The notes below the pieces were generated by a model. It did not search any database. It worked only from the letters and a program-made list of their open reading frames with translations, and was not told where the DNA came from. Positions 1-9,624 of a DNA stretch of 64,000 bases are shown here, piece by piece. A program made the position numbers and the translations under genes. The DNA comes from Psychrobacter luti (lineage in GTDB: Bacteria; Pseudomonadota; Gammaproteobacteria; Pseudomonadales; Moraxellaceae): assembly GCF_014192115.1 (NCBI RefSeq), contig NZ_JACHXL010000001.1:836788-900787 (forward strand), written 5' to 3'. The stretch's first letter is position 1, and every line of letters starts with the position of its first letter.

Positions 1-427
1 CGAGATTTCTACTCAAGTGGCAAAAACTCAGATTATTGATAGTAAACGAGGCAATCAAAACAGTTATACCAATGTGACCTTACATAAGCCGCATTCAGAC
101 CCGCTGGTCAAGCAAGTGCAAGAGTTTATCGAGGAAAAATTTAAAAGTCCTATTCAAGTGAGCACTTTGGCTGCGATGATTAATATCACCCCGCGCACTT
201 TAAACAGACGCTTTCAGTCGTCTGTCGCTATGCGTCCGATCGAATATATTCAAGCGGTCAGAATTGAACAGGCAAAACGTTTATTAGAGTCAGGAAATGT
301 CACGATAAAATCGTTGGCGGAGCAAGTTGGCTACGATGATATCTCATCATTCACTCGGCTTTTTAAGCGTGCCACTGAGCTGACCCCGAAAGAGTATCAA
401 GATAAGTTTTCGCGCTTAGCGATTTAA
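1..427 (+). CDS. GlxA-type AraC-family transcriptional regulator (3' part only)
   Basis: The reading frame is open to the left edge of the window, so only the C-terminal part is present; the GTG at 17 is internal, not a start. The first visible residues (EISTQVAKTQIID) resemble the end of the DJ-1/PfpI-like amidase domain found in GlxA-type regulators. They are followed by a complete AraC/XylS DNA-binding domain with two helix-turn-helix units (LAAMINITPRTLNRRF, then IKSLAEQVGYDDISSFTRLFKR). It ends about 130 bp before a convergent carboxypeptidase gene. Being a regulator of this family is well supported; its target and effector cannot be judged from the fragment. Confidence 0.8.
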   Translation, partial: EISTQVAKTQIIDSKRGNQNSYTNVTLHKPHSDPLVKQVQEFIEEKFKSPIQVSTLAAMINITPRTLNRRFQSSVAMRPIEYIQAVRIEQAKRLLESGNVTIKSLAEQVGYDDISSFTRLFKRATELTPKEYQDKFSRLAI

Positions 428-558
428 CTTTATAGCAGATGCCTTTTGAAAGTAATAGGTTGCTGCTGTGATATGTTCTCTGCAGACTCTGAAGTGGCGA
501 AGTTACACAGCAAGCAAAGAAAATTTATCACAGCAAAAAAACTTTATAGACCTAAATT

Positions 559-1845
559 TTATTGCCACAACCCTTCGACATGAATCGCATCAGCTTTAAT
601 TGTTGGATAATCCGTAAATGTTAATTGGTAGCCGCCGATTGCATTGGGGCTAATTTGACACCTTGCCCCCAGTGGAAAGCTGTGTTTTTGTCCAATATGA
701 CCAAAGCTCATGCCGCTATAAATAGGCAATCCTGTCAGCTTATGCAATTGACGAACCACCGTGGCGACATCATAACGCTTGTCATAACTGTCCTCACCTG
801 TACTCGATAATGCGCCAAATACGATTGCTTGCTGACCTTTAAACGCGCCTCCTAGATACAAATCATACAGCATGCGCTCAATACGATAGGCTTGCTCGCC
901 CACATCTTCTAAAAATACAATACCGCCGTCAATACGTGGTAAATACTCACTACCTGCTAGCGCGGATACCACACTCAGATTGCCACCCCAAATAGTGCCA
1001 GTTATCGTTTTAGGCTCAGCTTTTGTCAAAATACTCGGTAAATTCTGACTCGTTAACGAGGCATCTGCTATATTGATAGCCAAATTAGGATTGGTTAATG
1101 CTTCCGCAAACTGTCGGCAACTGACTCGATTGGGTTTGATCTTACCAAACTCACTATAAAGCATCGGTGCGGCAAGCGAGCTCATGTTTCCTTTTGCCAA
1201 TAGCGCGCACTGGATGGCTGTAACATCACTAAAACCTGCGAGTATCGTGCCCCGCTCTTTCATAATGCGCCCAAGCGTCGACCAATCAACCATCGGCAAT
1301 AGACGCACAGCACCATAGCCACCGCGTACGCCAAGCAGTAATCTGGGTGCAGCGATTGCTCCCGTCGCAATATTTTGCAAGTCACTGGCTCGCTGTGAAT
1401 CGGTACCTGCAAAACGCAGATACTGCCGAGTGGTAATCGCAGGATTATCCACCTTAAAACCCGCACAAGCCAAACGATCTAACGCCAATTGATTGCGCTC
1501 ATTACTACCACCGACATTGGAGCTGGCAAAAAGCCGCGTTTCAACATTTGGTATGATACAGCTCGTTTGCGCCTGTAATGTTTCGGGCGCTGCTTCTTGT
1601 AATGGCAGGCTCTCATCCATCAATGCCGTTGGCAGATCATCTTTGGTAAGTTTTGTACTATTATCTTGTTCAATACTACTAGAAGCCAGCGCCTGAGTCA
1701 TGCTTTGGGTTACTAATAATCCTGCCCCCGCACTGATTCCTACTTGACGTAAAAACTGGCGACGATTAAGCCCAGAGATAGTTTCACTCGCTGTATGACC
1801 ATTCTTACTTATATTATCTTTTAATAACTGACTCTTGGCACCCAT
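559..1845 (-). CDS. Tat-exported LD-carboxypeptidase (peptidase S66, LdcA family)
   Basis: S66 peptidases cut the L,D bond releasing the terminal D-alanine of murein tetrapeptides during peptidoglycan recycling. The protein has 428 residues. The core shows the family signatures RGGYGAVRLLP (around 174-184) and GFSDVTAIQ, whose serine (Ser206) aligns with the nucleophile of E. coli LdcA; GGNLS and GHIGQKHSFPLG lie further on. Unlike the cytoplasmic E. coli enzyme, it has a roughly 90-residue N-terminal extension with a twin-arginine motif (NRRQFLRQVG, Arg28-Arg29) and a hydrophobic stretch, so folded Tat export to the periplasm is inferred. Family assignment is firm; the exact substrate is not. 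Confidence 0.88.
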   Translation of the reverse strand: MGAKSQLLKDNISKNGHTASETISGLNRRQFLRQVGISAGAGLLVTQSMTQALASSSIEQDNSTKLTKDDLPTALMDESLPLQEAAPETLQAQTSCIIPNVETRLFASSNVGGSNERNQLALDRLACAGFKVDNPAITTRQYLRFAGTDSQRASDLQNIATGAIAAPRLLLGVRGGYGAVRLLPMVDWSTLGRIMKERGTILAGFSDVTAIQCALLAKGNMSSLAAPMLYSEFGKIKPNRVSCRQFAEALTNPNLAINIADASLTSQNLPSILTKAEPKTITGTIWGGNLSVVSALAGSEYLPRIDGGIVFLEDVGEQAYRIERMLYDLYLGGAFKGQQAIVFGALSSTGEDSYDKRYDVATVVRQLHKLTGLPIYSGMSFGHIGQKHSFPLGARCQISPNAIGGYQLTFTDYPTIKADAIHVEGLWQ

Positions 1846-2127
1846 ATCTCGCTGCTACCTTATCTTTTTTATTTTGATATATTTTTTAACCATCTTTCTT
1901 TATCTTGGCAATTCTGCAACCTACTTACTTAAACACCACAGCAGCATATTGTAGACGCTTTATTGGCTATAATAGTTGCCTAAACTTTGCCCGTATTTAC
2001 TTTTTCGCTACTCTATAGACTAAAAACATAATCTAATTAAAGCTATTAATAATACGCAATATTGGCGCACGCCACGACTTTGTTGTAGTATGAGAATACC
2101 GATTGCGCTTAAATAAGGATAATAATA

Positions 2128-2538
2128 ATGGCTGACAAAGCGACTGATAAGCAAAAAAAAGATGAGATATTGGATGCCGATTTAGAATATCTCATTAATG
2201 AAGAAGAAAAACTGCAAGAAAAGCTAAAAGATAGTAGCCATCTTGAGCGCTTCACCAAAGATTTGATGCTTTTTATGAGTTTGCTTAAAGATTATTACAA
2301 AGGCAATTATCGCGACATTCCTTACAAGACCATTTCAGCGGGCGTCGTTGGGCTACTTTATACTCTCAACCCGATTGATATCATTCCAGATTTCATTCCT
2401 TTTATCGGTCATATAGACGATGCGCTGGTACTCACCTTTTGCCTAAAACTTATCGAAAAGGATTTGCAAAAATATCAAACGTGGAAGAAAAGCGAATCAA
2501 CTGTCAAAACTGAAACCAATTTAAAGAAAAACACTTAA
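2128..2538 (+). CDS. YkvA-family (DUF1232) protein
   Basis: A 136-residue protein whose C-terminal half carries the DUF1232/YkvA signature: a hydrophobic segment followed by LNPIDIIPDFIPFIGHIDDALVL (written here as a description of residues about 80-102). The N-terminal 45 residues are charged and probably helical. YkvA proteins are small membrane-associated proteins of unknown function, so no role is given. It begins with ATG after AAGGATAATAATA and ends just before a strong bidirectional hairpin terminator shared with the convergent gene on the minus strand. It looks monocistronic. Confidence 0.75.
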   Translation: MADKATDKQKKDEILDADLEYLINEEEKLQEKLKDSSHLERFTKDLMLFMSLLKDYYKGNYRDIPYKTISAGVVGLLYTLNPIDIIPDFIPFIGHIDDALVLTFCLKLIEKDLQKYQTWKKSESTVKTETNLKKNT

Positions 2539-2573
2539 CTATTTGCAAGTTAGATTCCTCAAATGAGCATTCT

Positions 2574-2617
2574 AAAAAGCCACGACCGATAAGTAAGTTA
2601 TCAGCCGTGGCTTTTTT
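2574..2617. terminator. Bidirectional rho-independent terminator
   Basis: Arms AAAAAGCCACG and CGTGGCTTTTTT pair perfectly and enclose an inner GATAA/TTATC stem. There is a T-run on the plus strand and an A-run on the other side, so the hairpin can stop transcription of both the YkvA-type gene (plus) and the convergent membrane protein gene (minus). Confidence 0.85.
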
Positions 2618-2646
2618 ATCAATCACGAGCCATTTATCTATATAGG

Positions 2647-2952
2647 TTAATCCGGCACTTCATAATTGGCTTTTTCTGGATTCAAACCAAATGAATACAC
2701 AAAGGTAGCCACTAAGCTGTTAATAATAATAAAAGGCAAGTCTACGGCAACGTGTCCAAGCAAATAGCGACCGATAAGCCATGAAACAATCAGCATAATA
2801 ATAAAAAACCCGCCAAGATACGCTAAGATTGCTGGATGCTTAAGATTATAAGGCTGTGCAGGTTTAGGCTGTTTATCTAGAATATAGGTTCTGACTGCCC
2901 AACCCGCCGCATAAGAAAATCCGCCTAACACCACATAACTAAAAAAATTCAT
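2647..2952 (-). CDS. Small hypothetical inner-membrane protein
   Basis: A 101-residue protein that I do not recognise. Three hydrophobic stretches are visible: residues about 3-22 (YVVLGGFSYAAGWAV), 43-65 (AILAYLGGFFIIMLIVSWLIG) and 70-90 (VAVDLPFIIINSLVATFVYSF), so it is likely an integral inner-membrane protein with a short hydrophilic tail. It is convergent with the YkvA-type gene and shares its terminator. Nothing in the sequence points to a substrate or partner. Confidence 0.6.
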   Translation of the reverse strand: MNFFSYVVLGGFSYAAGWAVRTYILDKQPKPAQPYNLKHPAILAYLGGFFIIMLIVSWLIGRYLLGHVAVDLPFIIINSLVATFVYSFGLNPEKANYEVPD

Positions 2953-3076
2953 ATTGCTTGACTCTAATGACGTATTTGTTGATTACAGAAAGCTTTGATT
3001 GTTTATAGGTAACTTTCTTCGCTTATTATAATACCCGATAAAGGGCTATTTATATAAAGGGTTCTCTATAGCTTTA

Positions 3077-3634
3077 CTAGCTACTCTCATTCACATTATC
3101 AATCACAATGTTTGAATGAGGATTGGCTAAAATATCCGTATTAACATCGTCACACTCGACACGGTAAATGGTATTGGCACCTCGATAAATGTAGGATAAA
3201 TACTCACTATCAAGTAGTGGGTCAATATTGGCATAGACAGGCTTCACATGCGCCAGTACCAGCACTCTGTCTGGACGACCGATGACCGCATCGACATTTT
3301 CAGGGTCGATAGAGAAATATGTCGCTATGTCGCTATTTTCGATCACCTCTAACGGCTCAGCATCATCCCAAACGCGCTTGGCGCTTGCCGGCTCTTTCAT
3401 TTGCATCACCCACGCGCCACCTTCTTGGCTGACCTTTATTTGTGCAGGCTCGTCATGGCTGACAGTGTAGCAGCCTTCAAATATGGATAAATCCGCTGTC
3501 GTTTCTATCTGTTTAGTATCGGCTTGCGTATTGCTATTATTGCAAGCACTCAAAAACAGCGCACTACTTGCTGTGATAGCGACCATCAAAGGCGTCAATG
3601 TTTTATAAAACACGTTTGAGCGTACGGACATCAT
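3077..3634 (-). CDS. Predicted lipoprotein of unknown function
   Basis: The frame can be extended upstream to 3694, but an AGGA sits 8-9 bases before tandem ATG codons at 3634, and from there the protein opens with a normal lipoprotein signal: basic start, hydrophobic core and lipobox LFLSAC with Cys31. The mature part (about 155 residues) is acidic and has no motif I recognise; two cysteines (in EGCYTV and VECDDV) could form a disulfide. It diverges from the rnhA-dnaQ fusion gene. Being an envelope lipoprotein is well supported; the function is unknown. Confidence 0.65.
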   Translation of the reverse strand: MMSVRSNVFYKTLTPLMVAITASSALFLSACNNSNTQADTKQIETTADLSIFEGCYTVSHDEPAQIKVSQEGGAWVMQMKEPASAKRVWDDAEPLEVIENSDIATYFSIDPENVDAVIGRPDRVLVLAHVKPVYANIDPLLDSEYLSYIYRGANTIYRVECDDVNTDILANPHSNIVIDNVNESS

Positions 3635-3926
3635 AGGGTTATCCTGCATTTGCATATAAAAAGCTGTTATCGAGCGTATGACTATTAAAAACAATTAAAT
3701 CGTGCCATCGCACTACAATCGCAGCCATTTTAACAGAAAACCACCGCGTTACTATTATCATCACTACTATCATCTGTGCTTTTACGATTTTGTGCATGGC
3801 AGCTGCCCATAGCTGGGCTAGATTTGCTATACTCAAACCTAAAATATAGCGTGCTAGCGGGTGTAAAATAGCACTACCGAAACCTCCCTGCTCCACGTTT
3901 ACCATTTATTAGGTCAATACGCTTTT

Positions 3927-5531
3927 ATGTCAGACACTTCTACTTCAGCGCAGTCATTTAATACGAGTAACGCCATAAACCCGTTGGCCGCGAAACCTAA
4001 TACGACAGTTGCTTATACTGACGGTGCGTGTAAAGGCAATCCGGGTGCTGGCGGCTGGGGCGCGCACCTGATATTCAGTGATGGGTGCACACAGGATTTA
4101 TATGGTGGTGATAAAGAAACGACCAATAATCGCATGGAGCTGATGGGCGCGATACAAGCACTGACCCACAGTCCGCATGAGCACAACCTTGAAATTTGGA
4201 CAGATTCAAGCTATGTCAAAAAAGGCATTACCGAGTGGATTGAAGGTTGGAAAAAAAGAGGCTGGAAAACGGCAAGTAAAAAACCCGTCGCCAATCAAGA
4301 CCTTTGGCAGCGACTAGACGAGCTATGCCAGCAACGTGATGTTGATTGGCATTGGGTCAAAGGTCACGCCGGACACGCAGGCAATGAAAAAGCAGATGAG
4401 CTAGCAAATTTAGGCGTGACCTCTAGCAGTGAAAATACTGCCATACTCAATTCACAAGAGACTGCTAAAAAAAAAGAGCAAATAGTGACCGATAATACCC
4501 AGAACGCTAGCGATGATTGGCTAAAATTTGATCCGTTAGGGTTTGATATGATGGATGATGAGCTTGATGCGGAGTTATTAGACAGTCAAACAGACAGTCA
4601 AAACCATCATGATACGATGATAACTACAGATGCTTTAGCTGCAGAAAATAGCAATGAGCACCATGCTACCAAAACAATAAGCGATACAGTGATGCCAGAC
4701 ACCAGCACAAATAACCAAATAGCAGATATAACAGCTGATATAGAGACCAGTAGCGAAGCCGATACGCCAAAATTTGATGGTGATACCAGCCGTGCCAATC
4801 CGTATTTTATACCGCTGCTACCCAAACCTATCCATCGTCATGAATCTGACCGCCAGCTTATTATGGATACCGAGACTACAGGTCTTGACCCAATGAAGGG
4901 TGACCGTATTATTGAAGTTGGTATTGTAGAGATGGTTGGGCGTAAATTTACCGGCGAAAAGCTCCACGTCTATATCAACCCGCAGCGCGGTATGGATGAA
5001 GAAGTTATTCGCATTCATGGTATCTCTGAGGCATTTTTAACCGATAAGCCAACCTTCGATCAAGTCGCTCAGGCGCTGTATGACTTTATGGACGGTGCCG
5101 AAATCATCGCTCATAATGCCACCTTTGATATGAACTTCTTAAATATGGAGTTCGCCAAAGTTGGCATGCATGACTTTGCACAGCGCGTCCAAGTGACCGA
5201 CTCGCTGGTCATGGCCAAGCAGCAATATCCGGGGCAAAAAAACACTCTAGATGCCCTCGTGCGCCGCCTAGATGTCGGTAAGCAAGACCGTACTTTCCAC
5301 GGGGCATTACTTGACTCAGAGATTTTGGCTGAAGTTTATTTGGCAATGACCGGCGGCCAAGTCACCCTTGCTATCGAGGACGACACCCAAGCCGATGGCG
5401 GACATACCGCCCATGCAAGCTTTGCTGATTTGGCCAGTTTATTAATGACGTCAAGCAGCAATGAGAGCGCCAATCAAAGCTGGTATGCGGCACTTGCTGA
5501 GGATTATCCTGCGCTTAAAGATAAAATGTAG
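3927..5531 (+). CDS. rnhA-dnaQ: Fused ribonuclease HI / DNA polymerase III epsilon subunit
   Basis: One 534-residue polypeptide carries two replication enzymes. Residues about 26-163 are RNase HI, which removes RNA from RNA-DNA hybrids, with catalytic Asp32, Glu71, Asp93 and Asp157 in [23 protein letters not shown] and GNEKADELA. Residues about 308-480 are a DEDDh 3'-5' exonuclease of the epsilon type, with Asp314 and Glu316 in MDTETTG, Asp401 in HNATFDMNF, His458 and Asp463 in FHGALLDSE. They are joined by a roughly 145-residue acidic, Asn/Thr-rich linker. In many bacteria these are separate neighbouring genes; fusions are known in Moraxellaceae. Both active sites look intact, so it probably proofreads for the replicative polymerase and also acts on hybrids. 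Confidence 0.93.
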   Translation: MSDTSTSAQSFNTSNAINPLAAKPNTTVAYTDGACKGNPGAGGWGAHLIFSDGCTQDLYGGDKETTNNRMELMGAIQALTHSPHEHNLEIWTDSSYVKKGITEWIEGWKKRGWKTASKKPVANQDLWQRLDELCQQRDVDWHWVKGHAGHAGNEKADELANLGVTSSSENTAILNSQETAKKKEQIVTDNTQNASDDWLKFDPLGFDMMDDELDAELLDSQTDSQNHHDTMITTDALAAENSNEHHATKTISDTVMPDTSTNNQIADITADIETSSEADTPKFDGDTSRANPYFIPLLPKPIHRHESDRQLIMDTETTGLDPMKGDRIIEVGIVEMVGRKFTGEKLHVYINPQRGMDEEVIRIHGISEAFLTDKPTFDQVAQALYDFMDGAEIIAHNATFDMNFLNMEFAKVGMHDFAQRVQVTDSLVMAKQQYPGQKNTLDALVRRLDVGKQDRTFHGALLDSEILAEVYLAMTGGQVTLAIEDDTQADGGHTAHASFADLASLLMTSSSNESANQSWYAALAEDYPALKDKM

Positions 5532-5708
5532 CCGTTATAATCACCAGCATTGAAATCGCTTTTTTTATTAAAATAACCTCTTATACTGGCGGTTAAGTAA
5601 GTTACTCTTGATTATTATGACAATAAGCGTTAAAACCTTATTCATATTATTTTTAATTGATCATAAACCATTGCTATTTTCATCAGTACGTCATGGAAAA
5701 AAACAACT

Positions 5709-7391
5709 ATGAACCATTCTACGCAAATGAAATTAACCGCCCCAACCTTGAGTGTGACTGATTTTAACCTTCCATCACTGCATTTATTGCACGATGAAAT
5801 TAAAGTCATCTTAAAAGACACTGAAATTCATCTGGGCGAATTTAATGATGATAGTAGCCAAGCACCTTTATTATTAGATTCTATTATTGTGTTAAAACAG
5901 CTGTCTTGTATTTTTGAGCTGATTGCTTTGGCAGGCGCAGAGGCGCTCAATAACGCAATCGTCCATGGTTTACAGCAACTTTATGACAGCGGTGATAATA
6001 GCAATACGGCTTTGATTATGGACTTATCAGAAGCCATTATGACACTCGATCGTTATATTGAGTTTGTCTTATTGACTGAGTCAGTAGAGCCAACTTTACT
6101 ACTGTCTATTATTAATAAGCTCAATGCTCACGGGCAAGAAGCACCGATCGCTGCCGATTATTTTTCCACTTTTGGTAGCAGTAGCGTCATCATTGCCAAT
6201 CCTGAAAACAATTTTCAACCGCTTCACGAGCTCAATCTTGATAGCGAATTATTGACTTACGCTTATCGTAGTGGACTTGGTGTTGCTTTGTTAAATCAAG
6301 ATGGCAACGTGAGCGACGATGAGCAGAAAAAACTCGATGCGATGTCAGCAGCTTGCGCTTTGATAGCCGCAAACTCTAACCGTTTGTTTTGGCAAGCGGC
6401 AACTGCCGCCGTGGCGGATATTGCCAGCATTTTACCGCTGAACTTAAGCCAAAAACACACGCTTATTTATTTAGAGCAGCAGTTCCAAAGCTATCTGCCT
6501 GTAATGGACACACGCTTTGCAGACTTGGTCAGCTTTGCTTGCCAGCGCGATACGGCAGAGGCCAAAATACTGCGTGAACAATATGCTGCCAATCAGCTAG
6601 AAACACCGCAACTTGAGCAAATGGCTCGCTTTTTATTTGGTCCTAATCGTGCATTAACGGACACTTTAAACACTATTATTCAGGCACAAATCAATACCAT
6701 TAAAGAAAATGTCGATAGCTACGCACGCGGCGACTCCATCAATCCTGTGGATATGCAAACCTCACAAATCACTGAGCAGCTGACCGAACTAAGTTCAGCG
6801 TTCCGATTATTGGGCTTAGCAAATGCCGCAAACAGCTTGAGTACTGCAGCAGATGCCGTGAGCAAATGGCGCGCGCCTACTCCAGAAGATTTCGACCATT
6901 TATTATTGGCATTGATGCACGCTGAAAATGCTACTATCGCCATGGCAGAAATGCACACCCCAGGGGCAATTTATTTGCCTTTGAATAATCCACATATCTC
7001 ATTACATCAGCTGAATACCGCTTATGATACGCTGATACAAGAAAGCCGTACCGCCATTGCTAGTGCCGAACAAGCCATCAATGACTATTTGGCTGAGCCT
7101 GAGCGTGATGTATTGAACATTCAAAATATCCCTGAAATGCTACGTCAAGTATCAGGTGCGGTGCGCTTTTTACAATTGCCCACCCCTGCTAGTATGCTCA
7201 GCCAATTAGCAAGTTATTTGCAGCAGCGTATTGATATTGGCACACGGATTGATGATGGCACCTTGGCTTATATTGCCGATGTCATTATGGCCGTCGACCA
7301 TCATTTAGATGGCTTTGAGAACAATCGCCCCGTGAGTAAACAAGCGCTAGATGTTGGGCAACAAAGCTTAAGCCAACTGCTTGCTGCCTAA
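5709..7391 (+). CDS. Stand-alone homologue of the ChpA/PilL N-terminal region
   Basis: A 560-residue, almost entirely helical soluble protein without signal peptide. Several stretches resemble, from memory, the N-terminal part of the pseudomonad type IV pilus chemosensory kinase ChpA: an opening Hpt-like bundle (VLKQLSCIFELIALAGAEAL), a middle segment (FLFGPNRALTDTLNTIIQ, then IKENVDSYARGD) and a closing segment (IPEMLRQVSGAVRFLQL). No phosphorylatable Hpt signature of the type AHxLKGxA, and no kinase, CheW or receiver domain follows: the gene ends and nudC comes next. It might be a scaffold or part of a split Chp system. The relationship is my reading, not a search result. Confidence 0.5.
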   Translation: MNHSTQMKLTAPTLSVTDFNLPSLHLLHDEIKVILKDTEIHLGEFNDDSSQAPLLLDSIIVLKQLSCIFELIALAGAEALNNAIVHGLQQLYDSGDNSNTALIMDLSEAIMTLDRYIEFVLLTESVEPTLLLSIINKLNAHGQEAPIAADYFSTFGSSSVIIANPENNFQPLHELNLDSELLTYAYRSGLGVALLNQDGNVSDDEQKKLDAMSAACALIAANSNRLFWQAATAAVADIASILPLNLSQKHTLIYLEQQFQSYLPVMDTRFADLVSFACQRDTAEAKILREQYAANQLETPQLEQMARFLFGPNRALTDTLNTIIQAQINTIKENVDSYARGDSINPVDMQTSQITEQLTELSSAFRLLGLANAANSLSTAADAVSKWRAPTPEDFDHLLLALMHAENATIAMAEMHTPGAIYLPLNNPHISLHQLNTAYDTLIQESRTAIASAEQAINDYLAEPERDVLNIQNIPEMLRQVSGAVRFLQLPTPASMLSQLASYLQQRIDIGTRIDDGTLAYIADVIMAVDHHLDGFENNRPVSKQALDVGQQSLSQLLAA

Positions 7392-7516
7392 TTGCTAGGT
7401 TAGTAGGTAGGTAGATTGCTCATTTACTTACTGAGTTATCATTTCACTGCCCATTTTAAACAGACTCCTATCGATGCGGATATGAGTCTGTCTTTGATTG
7501 TTTGGAAACTTATCCT

Positions 7517-8596
7517 ATGACCCACGCCTTTATACTTCGTGACGAAACGGTTTTATGTCGTCAAACCCCCAATGGCTGGTTGCCTATACAGGTTCAGTTA
7601 CCAGATTCGGTTAATGATACAGCGTTAAATACTCATGACATTCATGACACGCAGCCAGCCTATCAAGTTGGGCGAGTCACATTACTTGAAAGCTTAGCGC
7701 CGACTCATTGGTTACCTAATGATGATGTAAAAAGCAGCACCCGTAGCATTGATAGTACAGATACAGATAGTTTGGCTGATTTTGAAACTGAGACTACCTA
7801 TACTTTTACATCACAAGCGGCCATTGCTATTACTTATGACTATGCCATAGCTCATCATATCGATTTACCTAGAATTTTTGAAAGTCATGATATAGAAAGC
7901 AACGCTCTAAAGAATAACGATTTAACAAGTAATAGCGACGAGAAAATTAGTCCAGACACCGATACTTGCGCTTTTATTGCTTATCGCTTGCTTATCACGC
8001 AGCTGCCGTTCGCGTTATCCGACCAACTGAGCCAAGCCATACAGCTGCTTCGTTGGCAAGCAGATACGCAGTTTTGTAGTCGCTGCGCAGCTCCAGTGGT
8101 GCATGCCACAGGTGGTGAGCGTGCGATGCTCTGCCAAGTTTGCCGCTTACGCCAGTATCCGCGAGTGCAGCCGTGTATCATTACCGCCATTACTCGACCG
8201 AATCCGCAAACGGGTGAAATGCAAATTTTACTGGCGCACCACCACCGTTATGGGCAGCAAAAAACGCCTCAACAAGCGCTACAATATGGCTTGATTGCCG
8301 GTTTTGTAGAAGTCGGTGAAAGCTTAGAGCATGCGGTGGTACGCGAAGTGGCCGAAGAGGTAAATATTAGCCTTAAAGATATTCGCTATGTCAGCAGTCA
8401 ACCTTGGCCGTTTCCATCTAATTTAATGCTCGGCTTTAGAGCATCGCATGCTGGTGGTGACATCGTCATACAAGAAGATGAGCTGTCACATGCCGATTTC
8501 TTTGACCTGTCAGATTTGCCAAAAATACCGTCAAAAGGCAGTATTGCTTATGCACTGATTGCACAAATTGCTCATGAGCAAGGTATCTCGCTCTAA
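7517..8596 (+). CDS. nudC: NAD(+) diphosphatase / RNA NAD-decapping enzyme NudC
   Basis: Hydrolyses NAD(H) to NMN(H) and AMP and removes NAD caps from RNA. The ATG at 7517 is preferred over the in-frame TTG at 7502 because GGAAA lies about 9 bases before it. In the resulting 359 residues, a zinc ribbon has Cys187, 190, 206 and 209, the Nudix box runs about 262-284 (GFVEVGESLEHAVVREVAEE), and the NudC-specific SQPWPFPSN follows at about 294-302. The region between the N-terminal domain and zinc ribbon (about 70-150) is an unusually long polar, acidic insertion rich in Asp and Ser, making the protein about 100 residues longer than E. coli NudC. Confidence 0.93.
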   Translation: MTHAFILRDETVLCRQTPNGWLPIQVQLPDSVNDTALNTHDIHDTQPAYQVGRVTLLESLAPTHWLPNDDVKSSTRSIDSTDTDSLADFETETTYTFTSQAAIAITYDYAIAHHIDLPRIFESHDIESNALKNNDLTSNSDEKISPDTDTCAFIAYRLLITQLPFALSDQLSQAIQLLRWQADTQFCSRCAAPVVHATGGERAMLCQVCRLRQYPRVQPCIITAITRPNPQTGEMQILLAHHHRYGQQKTPQQALQYGLIAGFVEVGESLEHAVVREVAEEVNISLKDIRYVSSQPWPFPSNLMLGFRASHAGGDIVIQEDELSHADFFDLSDLPKIPSKGSIAYALIAQIAHEQGISL

Positions 8597-8720
8597 TTGA
8601 TATTCAATTTATAAGGGCAAGATGTCTTTTTATGAATATAGATGTTCTTAATAAGTATCTCTATTACCTTATTTATTTTTAATATCAGCATCTAGCACTG
8701 ATATAAAGGTTTTACATTAA

Positions 8721-9572
8721 ATGCAAAGCACCATGAATAAAAACAGCCGTCATATCCGTCTGACCAATCTCCCTATTTTGTTCGATAGCTTGAACATAGA
8801 GAGCTTGCCTGCCGCCACTCAAGCAAAGATTGCGCGCATTGATGCCTGCTTGCCGCAAACACAATGCGGACTTTGCGACCACGCTGATGGCTGCTTGCCG
8901 TATGCGGTGGCGATTGTTATCGACAATGAGCCTTATAATAAATGTGTGCCTGGCGGTCAGCCTGTGACCGATGCTATCGCGCAAATTGTCAATCAAAATA
9001 GCAACGATACACAAGCATTTAGCGCTGAGCCGTCAAAATGGCCAATAGATGTAAGCTCACAGCGTCCAGTAGAAGTGCACGCGGTGATTCGAGAAGATGA
9101 TTGTATCGGCTGTACCAAATGCATCCCTGCCTGCCCGGTTGATGCCATCGTCGGTACTGGCAAGCATATGCATACTATTTTTACGGACTTGTGCACGGGC
9201 TGTGAGCTATGTATTGCACCCTGCCCGGTTGATTGCATTGATTTGGTCACCGTTGAGCGCACCTTATCGACAGCTGAGCGCGCGCTTGAACAAGAGGATT
9301 TGCGCCAGCGTTATCATACGCATTTAAGACGCGTCAGTGAGCAATTGGCTGATAGCAGCAATAGCAAGCCTGTGTTCAGCATGGTAGAGGCAAAACTGAA
9401 TAATGCCGCCAGTCAATCGTTAAATATCAGCGAAGCACAAGCAAAAAACACCATTGCAGCAGCAAAGCTACGCAGTAAAATTAAGAAGTTAGAAAAGCAA
9501 CTTAGTGTACGTCCAAATGAAAGTAAACAACTGGAACTTGAAGGATTACAAGCTGAGCTTGCACAACTTTAA
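8721..9572 (+). CDS. Soluble RnfB-like iron-sulfur protein
   Basis: The order of clusters is that of RnfB/RsxB: an N-terminal four-cysteine [4Fe-4S] domain (LPQTQCGLC, Cys49, 52, 58 and 75, ending NKCVPGG), then two ferredoxin-type CxxCxxCxxxCP motifs (DCIGCTKCIPACP and LCTGCELCIAPCP). RnfB normally begins with a membrane segment; this 283-residue protein starts directly with hydrophilic sequence, and has one extra residue between the second and third N-terminal cysteines. The C-terminal 80 residues are charged and probably coiled coil. No other rnf genes are present, but nth follows immediately, as at the end of enterobacterial rnf operons. It probably transfers electrons; partners are unknown. 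Confidence 0.8.
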   Translation: MQSTMNKNSRHIRLTNLPILFDSLNIESLPAATQAKIARIDACLPQTQCGLCDHADGCLPYAVAIVIDNEPYNKCVPGGQPVTDAIAQIVNQNSNDTQAFSAEPSKWPIDVSSQRPVEVHAVIREDDCIGCTKCIPACPVDAIVGTGKHMHTIFTDLCTGCELCIAPCPVDCIDLVTVERTLSTAERALEQEDLRQRYHTHLRRVSEQLADSSNSKPVFSMVEAKLNNAASQSLNISEAQAKNTIAAAKLRSKIKKLEKQLSVRPNESKQLELEGLQAELAQL

Positions 9573-9624
9573 TAGCAAATATCTACTCCTGAATAACCAA
9601 TGAAAAAATAATGGTAACAATACC

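Noticed and set aside
3639..3905. 88-codon open frame upstream of the lipoprotein gene
   Set aside because: Overlaps the lipoprotein start in another frame, has no ribosome site and no recognisable domain.
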